Origin: Klebsormidium nitens | Taxonomy: Eukaryota > Streptophyta > Klebsormidiophyceae > Klebsormidiales > Klebsormidiaceae | Length of the DNA stretch: 64,000 nt | Assembly (NCBI GenBank): GCA_000708835.1 | Contig: DF237220.1 | Coordinates: 1-64,000 of the forward strand | Direction of reading: 5' to 3' | Shown here: positions 22,627-32,933 of the stretch, piece by piece | Layout of the letters: each line of letters starts with the position of its first letter | Position numbering within the stretch: the stretch's first letter is position 1 | Made by a program: the position numbers and the translations under genes | Notes under the pieces: model-generated | Databases searched by the model: none | Told to the model about the DNA's origin: nothing | Seen by the model: only the letters and a program-made list of their open reading frames with translations

Positions 22627-25600
22627 ATGCCCGGTGCGAACAGCGTCATCGAGATCACTGAGCTGCCCTTGCCCCTCCCCCGCCCCCTCAGCCCAGCACG
22701 CAGCGCGCCCGCCAAGCGATGGCCCCGTCTCCTGGGCTTGCTCTTCTTGGCGTTTGCAGCGTTTGCACTCATCACCACCGGCGCCAGCACCGCCGCAGTG
22801 CACTACGGAGTGGATGTCAATGATCTGGGCAAGAGACAGATCCTGCCAGGCCTGCTCAGGGCGCTCTTCATTGACGGCTGCCTCTTGTCAGCAGCAGGTT
22901 GCAGGGCAGACAACCGGGACAGGCGACCACAGTCCAGCGGAATCACGGAGGGGACAGAGCAGGCCGCGCAGCTGGCCAGCGCCCTCAAGTTTAAGCCCAA
23001 GGAGGTCCCTGGCGTACACGAGGAAGCGGCAGCTGACCAGGTGCTGAAGGAGCTCAGCGGAGCAGAAGCCAGTCAGGTGTGGCACACAATGAACGACACG
23101 CAGCTGTTTGCCGCTGCGCTGGCAGCTGCAGAGGGGGCAGCCGAGCCTGCTGCCGGGGCTGCCAAGGTGGCCTTCATGTTCCTGACCAGGGGGGAGCTGC
23201 CGCTGGCGCCACTCTGGACCCGCTTCCTCAGAGTAAGTGCAGCCAGTGGCGCTTATCATGGTGTCCAACAGGGGTTCTGCATCTATGGAGTCAGGCGGTG
23301 GCACCCATGTGAGTCTTCTGTGCTCCCAAGAAGAAGTACAAAGTGAAATCCTGCTGAAATTGGCCAGAAAACCAATCAGTTGGTGAGCTGCAAACACAGA
23401 GTACATTATCTACATCGGAGGTCGCCTTGTGTTCACAGGGGAAGGAAGGGCGGTACTCCATCTACGTGCATGCGCACCCTGACTACACTTTCGGTGTTGG
23501 CCCCGACCTGTTCCGCAAGGGGCGCATCCCCAGCCAGCCGGTGAGCCAGCATGCCCTCAGGCCTGCCCACCCGTACCCACCCTGCTCTGCACCCTTGTTC
23601 GTGGTGACTGCAATGGTAGTGCCGGTGTAGAGCAAAAGTCATTGGCACGTCTACAAAGGGTCTGGTCAGCTGCCTGTGTACGCTCCGGCCCGCATCTTTT
23701 GTTTTGCTGTGCGCAGGTGAGCTGGGGCAGCATGGCCATGGTGGACGCGGAGCGGCGGCTGCTGGCCAACGCACTGCTGGACCGCGCCAACGCCGCCTTC
23801 ATCCTGCTCTCCGAGTCATGCGCGCCCATCGCCGCCTTTGATGACATCTATACCTACCTCACCAGCACGCATCTCAGCTTCATTGAAGCGTGAGCATCCC
23901 CAGTGCTCCTCGCTCAACAGTTCTTACCTGTTATTTCTGCTTGCCCTTTGATGTTGCCTCGATATTGCCCATAAACCTCAAGAACGGACTCTTCTGCTCC
24001 AGCATGATTCTTGCTGAGGAGCTGTAGCGCTTTCTAGGTTGTTCATCTCTATAACTTGTGCATACACCCGATGGAATCTGGAGCAGGACTTTTCAAAAGT
24101 TATGGCCATCTTTCCTACTCGTGTTGCTGTTCACCTGTACCCATTGGCAGGCCTGTCCCCATACACCCGCAGGTTCGACGACCCGAGCCCGCAGGCGCGT
24201 GGCCGTTACCACCCCGGCATGCAGCCAGAGATCAGCATGGAGCAGTGGCGCAAGGGGCGCCAGGTCAGCACACGCGCACCGCCCGCGCCTCAGTCTAGGC
24301 TCTCTCAGGCTCGGCGGTGCACCCAAGTGCCTGCTTCCGTTCTTAACGGCGAAAAACGACGAGGAGATGGACATGAGAGTGGGCTTGCCGTCTAGCTCGA
24401 TCTTCGAAGTGGGTCATCCTCTCGAAGCTGAGTTTGATGGCCGAGTGCCATCCGTGCAGCCCGCTGAAGCGTGTCCCTTGATGTTGGCAGTGGTTTGAGG
24501 TGACGCGGGAGCATGCTGCGGCCATCGTTGGCGACACGGTGTACTACCCCAAGTTCCGGGACTTCTGCACGGTGAGCCCCCGCATCAAGTCTCGTCCTCC
24601 TGAGAAGGACGTCAGGGAGAGAGCACGCTCTTCCGGTGCACAGCTCGTGTGAATGGACATTCTCTGGGCAGAAGGGTGGGGACAGTGGCTCACATTCTCA
24701 TGCAATAATACAAGTGTGACATCGTCCCCTGCCTTTTGATTGTGTGGTGCTTTCGATTACCGTCTATTGCTGTGTTGCCAAGTCGGCTGGAGCCGTAATC
24801 TCGCCTTCCTGTTTTTATCCAGGGCGACCGCAACTGTTACTCTGATGAGCACTACATACAAACGCTTGCTTACGTGAGGTCCTTACTCTTTGCTCCGTCG
24901 TTATCTTCAAAGTCCACCCGCGGCGCCAGTCCCACTTGCACGTCACGTGTCTCTTTCAGGGCGATGCCGAGCACCAGTTCTGCTATCCTGACGAGCACTA
25001 CTTGCAGACGTTCGCCTACGTGAGTCTAGACACTGCTAGCCCGCCTGCCGCCCTCACGCCCCCATCTCACTCCCACTGTCTGCATAGTCTGCGATAAGCG
25101 GCTTGTTGCCGCTGCTCTTCGTGTGCTGGCTGTTGCTGGGGCTCTGGTGCCACGTCAGATACTCCCACGTCTCCGCATGCCTGTATCGATACGGTGCCCT
25201 GATCGTTTGAGAGCTCGCTGAGCCTGCGGTGTGCTGCGCGGCTGCCAGATCACGCTGCGGCACGAGATAGCCAACCGCAGCCTGACGTACGTTGACTGGT
25301 CGCGCGGGGGCTGGCACCCCGCCACCTTCGGCTTCTGGGAGGCCACCGAGGAATGGCTCCGCGCGATCAAGGTCAGCCCAGCCACTGCCACACTGTTGCC
25401 GGACACGAGGAGGAGCACACCACGGACTGACGCTGGTATCGCCGATGTGATTCCCAATCACCGGCTTTGTGTGGCCCTGTCCGCAACCTTGTTCAGAAGT
25501 TGGCTTGTTACAATTGCCACAGCTCTTGAATGTTATTTTGGGATTTATGTGCCGAAGGAACAACCTCTGTGCGGTTTGACTGATGCTGGTGTCGGTGGTG

Positions 25601-25732
25601 TGGGTGCAGGCTCGAGGGGAGTGCGACTGGAGTGGGCGACCGGGGCAATGCTTCTTGTTTGTTAGGAAGGTCGACCGCACCGCGCTCAGACCCTTGATGC
25701 AGATGAGCGATGATGTGCTTGGCTATCGATAA
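22627..25732 (+). CDS. Core-2/I-branching-like glycosyltransferase, family GT14 (plant DUF266 type)
   Basis: Exons: 22627-23232, 23439-23540, 23717-23889, 24173-24263, 24491-24571, then either 24823-24873 or 24960-25019, then 25249-25371 and 25610-25732 (449 or 452 aa). The first in-frame ATG is 22627. A short cytosolic tail precedes one membrane helix (about residues 35-52, LLGLLFLAFAAFALITTG), giving a type II Golgi protein. The luminal domain shows KVAFMFLTRGELPLAPLW, YSIYVHAHPDY, AFILLSESCAPI, FDDPSP(Q)ARGRYHPGM, QWRKGRQWFEVTR, YYPKFRDFC, CY(S/P)DEHY and NRSLTYVDWSRGGWHPATF, all in family order. The end is CFLFVRKVDRTAL. Plant members are thought to add sugars to cell-wall glycans or arabinogalactan proteins; the substrate here is unknown. 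Two adjacent small exons encode alternative versions of the DEHY motif (see findings). Confidence 0.92.
24823..24873 (+). other. Alternative exon 6a of the GT14 gene
   Basis: This 51-base phase-0 exon encodes GDRNCYSDEHYIQTLAY. It has an AG before it and GTGAGG after it. It appears to be an alternative to exon 6b, 86 bases downstream. Confidence 0.75.
24960..25019 (+). other. Alternative exon 6b of the GT14 gene
   Basis: This 60-base phase-0 exon encodes GDAEHQFCYPDEHYLQTFAY. It is flanked by TTTCAG and GTGAGT. It is a paralogue of exon 6a, longer by three codons near its start. Confidence 0.8.
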
Positions 25733-27174
25733 CCCCCGTTGCTTGGGTTCGCATCTGTCCTCTTTTAAATGCAACTTCTGATTTTGACACACTGCAATTC
25801 TCATCAGTGGATTCGTGGATCATCTTTAGTACTTTCTCGCCGTTGCTTCTCCTTTTTTCTCCCCCAATGCTTCCTCTGGGCTCGGAATTTGTACGTCGCA
25901 TTGCTCGTGCATTGCTCAGTTCATTGGCTCCTTTCAGGCCCCAATGTGCCATACATAAGCTTAATTTTGGCGTCGCATTTGCAAATTCGTCCAATTCGTG
26001 GGTCCCAGCTAGCCATACCAGTGTCGTGCCGTGATGAGTCGAGGCTGTGCCGTGTCGGGTGCGCTCAACATATGCAGTCGAAGCGAAAAAGCATGACATC
26101 CGTTCTACGGACGTCTACAGCACACCTTGTGGTCGAGGGTTCGAGCCCCTCCTCCGGCGGATTTATGCTTTTCCCATTCGATCCAGATCCGGTGCTGTCC
26201 CACGTGCAGCTAGCTGCCGCCACATATTAGACCTAGCTCAACATCACGGTCGCCTACGTATATTGCACGCCTGGCCGGCCTACTAATTTGTGCAGCGACG
26301 GTATAGCATGCAGGCTAGTCGGGCTTGATTTCTGTGGTGTCGGAAGCCTGCTCATTGTATCAGACCGGCCGGCATGAAACGCGTGGCGTCATGTATAAAT
26401 TGTACAATGAAATATGAATTGTACGTATAAATCTTGCTCAGTCCGACTCCTCTGTGTTCGAGATCTCCTAGCTCTCAGTACGTCCAGCTTGGCAAATCGC
26501 AATCTCCGATATATATGCGAAGGAGACTCGAGAACATCATCCTATGATAGCAGATTAGTAGATTAGCAGATACATATATAAAGCTAGGTTAGAGAGCTCC
26601 CCGGCCGGCGAGCGCACAGCGTTCGTACGTCATATCATGCAGTAGCTTCCCTCAGACCCGGCCCGGCCCGGTATAGTAGAAGGGTACCGTACGGCCGCAT
26701 TCAAGAAGGAAAACAGGCCGATCGAACCGAGGGCAACGACAAGTTAGTGACACGTGCACTGGCAGTGCACATCATGTTCGTTTATGTATGCCATGAGAAG
26801 GCCCGCGATGGCCCAGCCTGGTGGCCGGTCGGCTATGGCGTTCAAAAGAGATACAGGCTTATGTAAGTAATTTAATTTAGGCTCGCCGAATAATTCAAAC
26901 GACAATCTAAATAAGATGCTGCTGCCATGGCCAGCCGGCCACCTGCAGCCTGTAGCTTATGGCAGTCCATCGTACGTCATTATGGCATCAGGAGATCGTT
27001 GTTCAATTGGTGCTTAGAAAAGAGGCCCGTACCAGAAAGCATTGACGCGTAGCTCACAGAGGTTAAGTGCTGTTATCACTGACGGTGGCGAGCTTTGATG
27101 AAAAGACGAGCAATCTGCATGAATCAGGTCGTTGCCGTTAAAGCATCGCTGACCATCGATCTGAACTGCCACGT
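25733..27174. other. Gene-free convergent gap C, palindrome-rich
   Basis: The gap lies between the GT14 and RBMX2 3' ends. No coding signal is supported. From about 26200 to 27000 it is dense in short palindromes (GGCCGGCC near 26272, CCGGCCGG, GCATGC, TATATATA tracts). A tRNA B-box-like sequence (GGGTTCGAGCCCC) lies at 26137-26149, but I find no matching acceptor stem, so I do not call a tRNA. Confidence 0.5.
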
Positions 27175-29574
27175 TCAGCGATTGCGCCTCGAACTCTCTG
27201 ACACGTCTTTTCTGCCTTTACCAGGACCTTCCTCGCCGTGACTCCTGTCATAGTCCCGCCGTTCTTTTCCGTGCCCGCTGCGCCCATTCCGCTCTCTGTC
27301 CGGACTGTCTCGGCTGTATCTCCTGTTCGTGCTGTCCCTTCCGCTGCTCCTCTCGTGGTCCACGCCAGTGCTCTCGCTTGGCCTGTCATCACGCCCCCTC
27401 CTATTCCCCTCGCCAGCCTGTCTCTGGCTCCGGCCGTCACCCTCCCGGTCTGCCTTGCTGGTTTGCTGTCTTCCCCGCTCCCTGTCTCCAGCCCTTGCGC
27501 TGTTCATCTCCTCCCCACGTGGACCAGCGCCCGTGTTTTCCTCTGCAGCATGCCTCTCCCTGTCCCCCCGGTGCCTCTTTGGCGAGCGCCCCCGGTCGTC
27601 CTCCCGCCCCCCTGCTCCGTCTCCCCTTCGCTTCTCATGCCGATGTCCTTCCCCGTCCTTTTGCCCCTTGTCCTCCTTTCTCGATCTTTTCACGTCTACA
27701 TTATCTGCCAGCATAGAGAACAGCCCCCCTTCCCAAGGCAAGGCCGCCCCTCCTCCCCCCGTTCTCATACGCGGGGCTTCCTCCTGCGGTGTGCCCCCCG
27801 GTGGGGCCCGCGGAGGCCCCATGCTCCCCTTCATAGGAGGTGCCTCGTCCTTTCGAAACCCATACCCTGGCGTCTGGCCGTTCTCCGCCCTTGGCGCATT
27901 ACCCGGATGCTTGTCGCTGCGCCAAGTCGACTTCGACTCCAGCTCTTCCTTGGGTCCCCACGTCTTGGAATTTCGCTGCACCAGGACACAGAGCCTTTGG
28001 TTCCTCGGACTTGGTGACCTTCCCCACAATGAGCACCCTTGAAAGAGCAGGAAAATGGAAGATCGAACAGGTTTTGTCATCCTCACTGGCTCTTCTCAAT
28101 CTCGAGATCCTTGGCATCCTTGAGGGAGCCAGGGCCAGCTTTATCCGCAGCCGCTGCTATGTGCGCAGTACAATCCGCTTGACGAGCACAGGAACAACGG
28201 CGCAGGCTGCCTGACCACGGTGCGTCACCTGTTCGTCATGCGAGAAGCGGCAGGCGCTGCCGCGGGTGCACTCGCCCCTCTGGAACGCATAGCACACCTG
28301 GAGGAAGCAAGGGAAGTCGCGTTAGCATGTATGCACTCTTGACTTGACCAACCAGATACAAAAATGGACATCATTGGCACAAGGTATGAGCAACGAGTGC
28401 AGCAAATGTTTGGATACAATTTGATGGCTTCATGTTTTGAAAAGTCTGGCAGAGGTTGTTCCGAACAAGTCGAAACAACTGAACAAGCACATAAGTGAAG
28501 GACTTTCTGAACTTCAAACATCAGTTTTGACCAATCCATGCCATGTCAGCAACCTGTCAAGATCAGACTATCAAATTTTATAAAGAGATACTAGCACAGC
28601 ATGAACTCATCCCCAATGAAAAAAAACAACTTCCGCTCCCTACATCTCGAAGAGATTGGCTGCTTGTTTACCATTACTTAAAAGGCATCAGCTGTTGTCC
28701 AACACTTGATCAGTTGACAAGCATAGCTCACCCCCCTCTCCTCCCGCGCCGCGTTCCTCTCGTCCTCGTCCTCCTCCTTCTTGCGCTTGTAGTTTGCGAC
28801 GTGGTCCACGCGCACGATGCGCCCCGCCACACGTGCTCCATTCAGGTTGTCTGCACGCACCGCATCAACCAGTGACGCGATTGGAGGGCAGTGGCCAGAA
28901 ATGCAGCAGCCAATAGACACTTGGCCAGTTGAAGAACCAAAGCAAAGGCAGCGTAGTTTTGAAGTTGCAACTGAAACTGAAAGGTTGAGAAGATCCTCAT
29001 GAACAACAGTGCCAGAGGGCGTCTGCAGAGTGTGCCAGCGGGTGGACATAGCTTGATGAAGGAGGGATGACAGGCAGACCAACCTACAGCCAGCACCGTG
29101 CTCCGCTGATCCTCGTATGCAAGAAAGGCAAAACCTTTGGACTTGCCGGAGTCCAAATCACGAACAAGGTTGACATCCATGATCTCCCCATACCTGCACA
29201 TGTGAAACAGTACACAAGTGCGTTTGCTTCGGTCAGAGATTCCGCAGCTTTTGTGGGGGCTCGAGTGGACCGGTAGTACACCCCGCGGGGTACCCTCATT
29301 TTCCAAGGCTGCACGACGCAGTTTCCGCTAACGCAAGAAAAACCCAGGGGGCGAGACAGTCTGCAGCTTAAGGACGGCTTGGAGAAGAAGTGTCCACTCA
29401 CTGTGCGAAGACGGCTAAGAGGTCCCCCTCCGTTAACTCATAGCCCAGACCTCCGGCGAACACATACGCTGAGTCCTTATACTTGGCATGCCAGGACGCA
29501 TTGTCAGACAGGCCTGCGGCGACTTCCTGGGCACTGATTTTCTGGGTGTTCTTTATCTGGGTCAACGGATTCAT
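27175..29574 (-). CDS. RBMX2: RBMX2 / Ist3 (Snu17)-type RNA-binding protein of the RES splicing complex
   Basis: Five exons in translation order: 29402-29574, 29084-29193, 28732-28850, 28229-28297 and 27175-27975 (423 aa, phases close). The N-terminus MNPLTQIKNTQKISAQEVAAG matches the RBMX2 start, followed by SWHAKYKDSAYVFAGGLGYE. A single RRM (about residues 36-112) has RNP2 YVFAGGL and RNP1 KSKGFAFLAYE, then the diagnostic DQRSTVLAV and RIVRVDHVANYKRKKEE. A CCCH zinc finger follows (CYAFQRGECTRGSACRFSH, C-x7-C-x5-C-x3-H), as in plant homologues. The last exon encodes about 265 residues of Arg/Asp/Ser/Glu-rich low-complexity tail (RS/RD-like). In yeast and animals this protein, with Bud13 and Pml1, forms the RES complex, which binds the activated spliceosome in the nucleus. 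It is head-to-head with the FKBP gene. Confidence 0.93.
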
Positions 29575-30770
29575 GTTTGGGTCTGCATAAATCAAACTAG
29601 TGCTTCTCGAGAGATAAACCACACTGGCACTTTTGACGGGCTGCTTGTCGTCCTTGAAAAGATCCTAATCCTCAGTTGATGTATCCGAAGAGCCAGTCCT
29701 TTATGATCGGGTTCTGTCAACAATGACAAGGAGCTTTAGTTGCTTCGTAGAAACTTGAGGATTACTATGGAAACAAACGAACTTCAACTCTGTAGCCGTG
29801 ATCTGTCCAGTCAGCAACCTTCTTGAAGAAAAAGCTTCACCCTCAAGCGTCGTTGTAAACTTAAATACCAATAATCTGCCAGCACCCGCACTGGTCTGGC
29901 GTGTGAGTAGGGGTGAGGAACACTGGCAGTACGAAAGCTCTGCTCAGCTGTGGCAAACGGCGCACGAGCTGCCTTTGAAAGCGCTGCCAACCATTGGCAT
30001 TGGCATCATGGTGCTCTAGTTAACAATATTGAAATGAGCTAGAGAAGATGCATGTGGCTGCTACCTGCATATGCCCCATGGTGCCTACTGGGTACCTGGT
30101 TTAGAGTGTCGGTTAGCTCTTACCCTAGAGGAAACCGTTTCGGATGTTCCGGAACCCCGTAAGTCTGAACTCTACAATCTTGTTCTGAGAGACTGGGACA
30201 GGCTTTAACCTACCGTATTTACTAACCATATACAGCTTCTTCCGAGCAACCTGCTAGTTTTAGTGTCATCTAATCTAGACTAATTTCACTCACAAACAGA
30301 CCGACTAAGTTACACTTATATTTTCACTAAAACTAGCAGGTTGCTCGGAACTAGCTGTATCCTACCGTAGGTTAAGAATTAGAAAATTTAACGAGCCCTT
30401 GCAGGTGCCAGTGGTTCCATGCAAATTCACATTTGCATGATTTGGCAAGCCAAGTTCTGGCTTTCGCTCAGGCCCTGGCCCTGGGCCCGGGGCCTTTCAA
30501 GTTTCAGTTCCACTGTTCCAGAATCAAATGCTTTCAAATGCTGAAGTTGGAAGCAGTGCACAGGTATAACCCGTCTGAGCAGCTTGGCAGCTTGCTGATG
30601 CAGCAGGATGGCGCACTCAGCAATGCATACCTTGTCCGGAGCAGGGCAGCTGGTGACCACTACTCATCGCTGGGGGGCATTGCAAAGTGGCTTCACTGGC
30701 AGTGAGAGGCTTGGAGGTAAGAAAGCCTCAGCTCGAGAAAAATTCTGCTCGCTCGCCACGTCGACCAACT
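29575..30770. promoter_or_regulatory. Divergent gap between RBMX2 and FKBP genes
   Basis: This 1.2-kb head-to-head region contains a 171-bp foldback element (30205-30375) listed separately. No further coding sequence is supported: the ORFs between 30433 and 30705 have no recognisable homology. A GGGCCCGGGGCC-like GC block occurs near 30483. Confidence 0.45.
30205..30375. mobile_element. MITE-like foldback element with TTAA ends
   Basis: The outer ends are TTAACCTACCGTA (30205-30217) and TACCGTAGGTTAA (30363-30375), inverted with one mismatch. An inner perfect 26-bp inverted repeat joins 30240-30265 to 30325-30350. The spacer is about 59 bp and AT-rich, with no ORF. TTAA at both boundaries fits a TTAA target-site duplication as used by piggyBac-type transposons, though the family is not established from sequence alone. 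Confidence 0.75.
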
Positions 30771-32933
30771 ATGAGAGCGGCTAGTCTTCAATGGACTGCC
30801 AGTAGCTTTCAGAGGACACATTTGTTCGATCCTAGCACCTTTTCACCGTGTGTGAGCCCCTCAGGCCAGACTGCATGCAAGCAGACTGCCAGGGGTAAGC
30901 TGTATTGCATTCAACTGCCTTTGTCTCGCCAGGCATATCGACAACTTGCCCATTCAATCCTTTCACCGGCAGAATCATGCCATCATTTGAGCATGTGCCG
31001 CTTCAATTGTGGCCTACTTAGAGGAGTGCCTACTTAGAGGAGTGGTCCACTTAGAGGATGTTAGTTCTGAGGGGCCAGTGTGATGGGCTTAATTCAATTG
31101 CAGAGTTGAGCCGGGGCAGGACTGGCCCCAGGTCTTTGAAAAGGCTTACACCCTTGTATCAATGAAGCATGGTCTTTCTGTAAATGAGCTGCATCAGAGT
31201 CTTCCCATAGGGGGTCAAGGTGTGCAATGCTGCCACTAGATGAACTTGAGAAGGTTCTTTTGTTAGTTGATTGACTTTTGGAGATGTCCATGATTGGTGA
31301 GCCGTCCCCTGCAAGGTACACCATTCCTCTGCCGGACACAGAGACGAAGCTTGTCACGGGCCAGGCATTGGTTTCCTTGTCGGGCGTCTGCTTCGGAAGT
31401 GGAGCATGGTGCCCTCCCGGTGGGGCGGCGACTAGTGTCGACCGGAGCGCTTTTTGCAGCCCTGGCAGGTAAACACCCCTGTTGGTGCAAGCATTCCATA
31501 ACGTTAGCGGGCGCCTATGCAACTAGGCCATCTACAAGCGCCTGTTCTGTTTGTGCATGTGGAGGTGCCCCGCTGCCATCCTTTCTGACCGCGGCGAGTT
31601 ACTTATCTACGATGTCGGCTGCCAGGTGCATCTATTGGGGCCCAGCCCGCATCAGCAGCATCTAGAGCCAGGGCCGCGGTGAGCATTGGTCACTAACCGA
31701 GAAAGTTCAAGTGCTCTCAGAATGTGGGCCTGTCAGTGAAGGAGTTGAGGGCATACAAAGCAGGACCTTCCATGTGCCAGCCACTGGTTTTAAAGGTAGT
31801 ACAAGGTGTTGTCTTCATCATCCAATCAAGACTGATTACTGCAGGTCTGTTTACAACATGCTATTTCTGACAGGCCATACTTGAAGTGGTTGTATGTATG
31901 TGTCTTTTTATATGTTTGAATTCAAGTATACCTGTGTTTGCAGAGAAACGTCAAAGTGCCCGAGGACCAGTATACAACTCTCCCAAATGGCTTGAAGTGA
32001 GGTGTTCTTTGTCTCCGTTTCTGCTTTCTTCATTCTCTGAGTAGGACTATAGAACTTCTGTCAAGAACCGTTAGGCCTGGCTTTGACCAAAGATTCGAGT
32101 GTGCTTCCTAGGGAGGTTCTATTTCCGCGGCACTTTAGCAAGCTCTCTTGGTTTAGTTTTGGCAAGTGTAATAGTTTATTGGAGGTCTGTGTTCCGCACA
32201 GTCTATCGGTCGGCTTGGTGGCGAATGTAAGCCTTCTGGACATTCCTTGCAGAATTTTTGATGTAACGGTCGGTTCTGGAGCAACCGCAACGAAGGGAGA
32301 ACGGGTGGCAGTGCACTACGATGTCAAGTGGAAGGGGGTCACCTTTTCAACGAGCCGCATGGGGCAGGGAGTAACAGGTGGCACGCCTTATGGGTTTGAC
32401 GTAGGGGCTTCTGAAACCGGACTGGTGTTGAAAGGTCTAGACTACGGGGTTGAAGGTATGCGAGTTGGAGGTCAGAGGAAGCTCCTCATCCCCCCAGAGT
32501 TGGCATATGGCAAGAGAGGAGTCCAAGAGATTCCACCTGATGCAACCTTGGAGGTTGACGTTGAGTTGCTGAGCATCAAGAAGAACGCCTTTGGGTGAGT
32601 AACTCGGTTCCTCCTTGTTTTTTGGATCCTCTGCACTTGCAAGGCTCGAGACATCTATTCGACTAGCTATAAATGCTCCGGATTCAGCCCTTGGCATCAT
32701 ACAACATCTTCAATCCATTTATGACTCCTAGGATGGTTTTGTTGACGTTCAACATCTTTATGATTCTGTTGTTTGAGAATCTTGATGTTACCATAAGTTC
32801 TCAAACTTTTCCAGGTTTTGCCCATTGGTGACAAATAGAGATTCGGTTATCGAGCCTTTTCTTGAAAATTGCATTTCTTGAGCTTTTAAGTTTTGCCACA
32901 TGCAGGACGCAAGTGAAACTTGTGGAAGGGTAG
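30771..32933 (+). CDS. FKBP-type peptidyl-prolyl isomerase, chloroplast thylakoid (FKBP16-1-like)
   Basis: Six exons: 30771-30894, 31316-31468, 31565-31625, 31946-31996, 32253-32594 and 32906-32933 (252 aa, phases close). The N-terminus MRAASLQWTASSFQRTHLF is Ser/Thr/Arg-rich and acid-poor, like a chloroplast transit peptide. It is followed by a twin-arginine stretch and hydrophobic residues (GRRLVSTGALFAALAGAP), which suggests Tat-dependent import to the thylakoid lumen. The FKBP domain occupies about residues 115-245, with VHYDVKWKG, GTPYGFDVG, VLKGLDYGVEGMRVGGQRKL, IPPELAYGKRGVQEIPP and LEVDVELLSI. The protein ends GTQVKLVEG, as plant FKBP16-type lumenal proteins end. These isomerases help fold or assemble photosynthetic complexes; several lack strong activity. 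Exon 4 uses the second AG of a CAGAG acceptor to keep frame. Confidence 0.88.
31012..31060. repeat. Short tandem repeat, about 16 bp x 3
   Basis: Two exact copies of CCTACTTAGAGGAGTG and one degenerate copy (TCCACTTAGAGGATG) stand in a row inside FKBP intron 1. Confidence 0.85.

Noticed and set aside
26087-26160. Candidate tRNA gene
   Set aside because: A T-arm is present but no complementary acceptor stem, D-arm or A-box could be found.
31094-31522. Long minus-strand ORF opposite FKBP exon 2
   Set aside because: It has no ATG at its start and is the shadow of the FKBP transit-peptide exon, whose phase and homology are clear on the plus strand.
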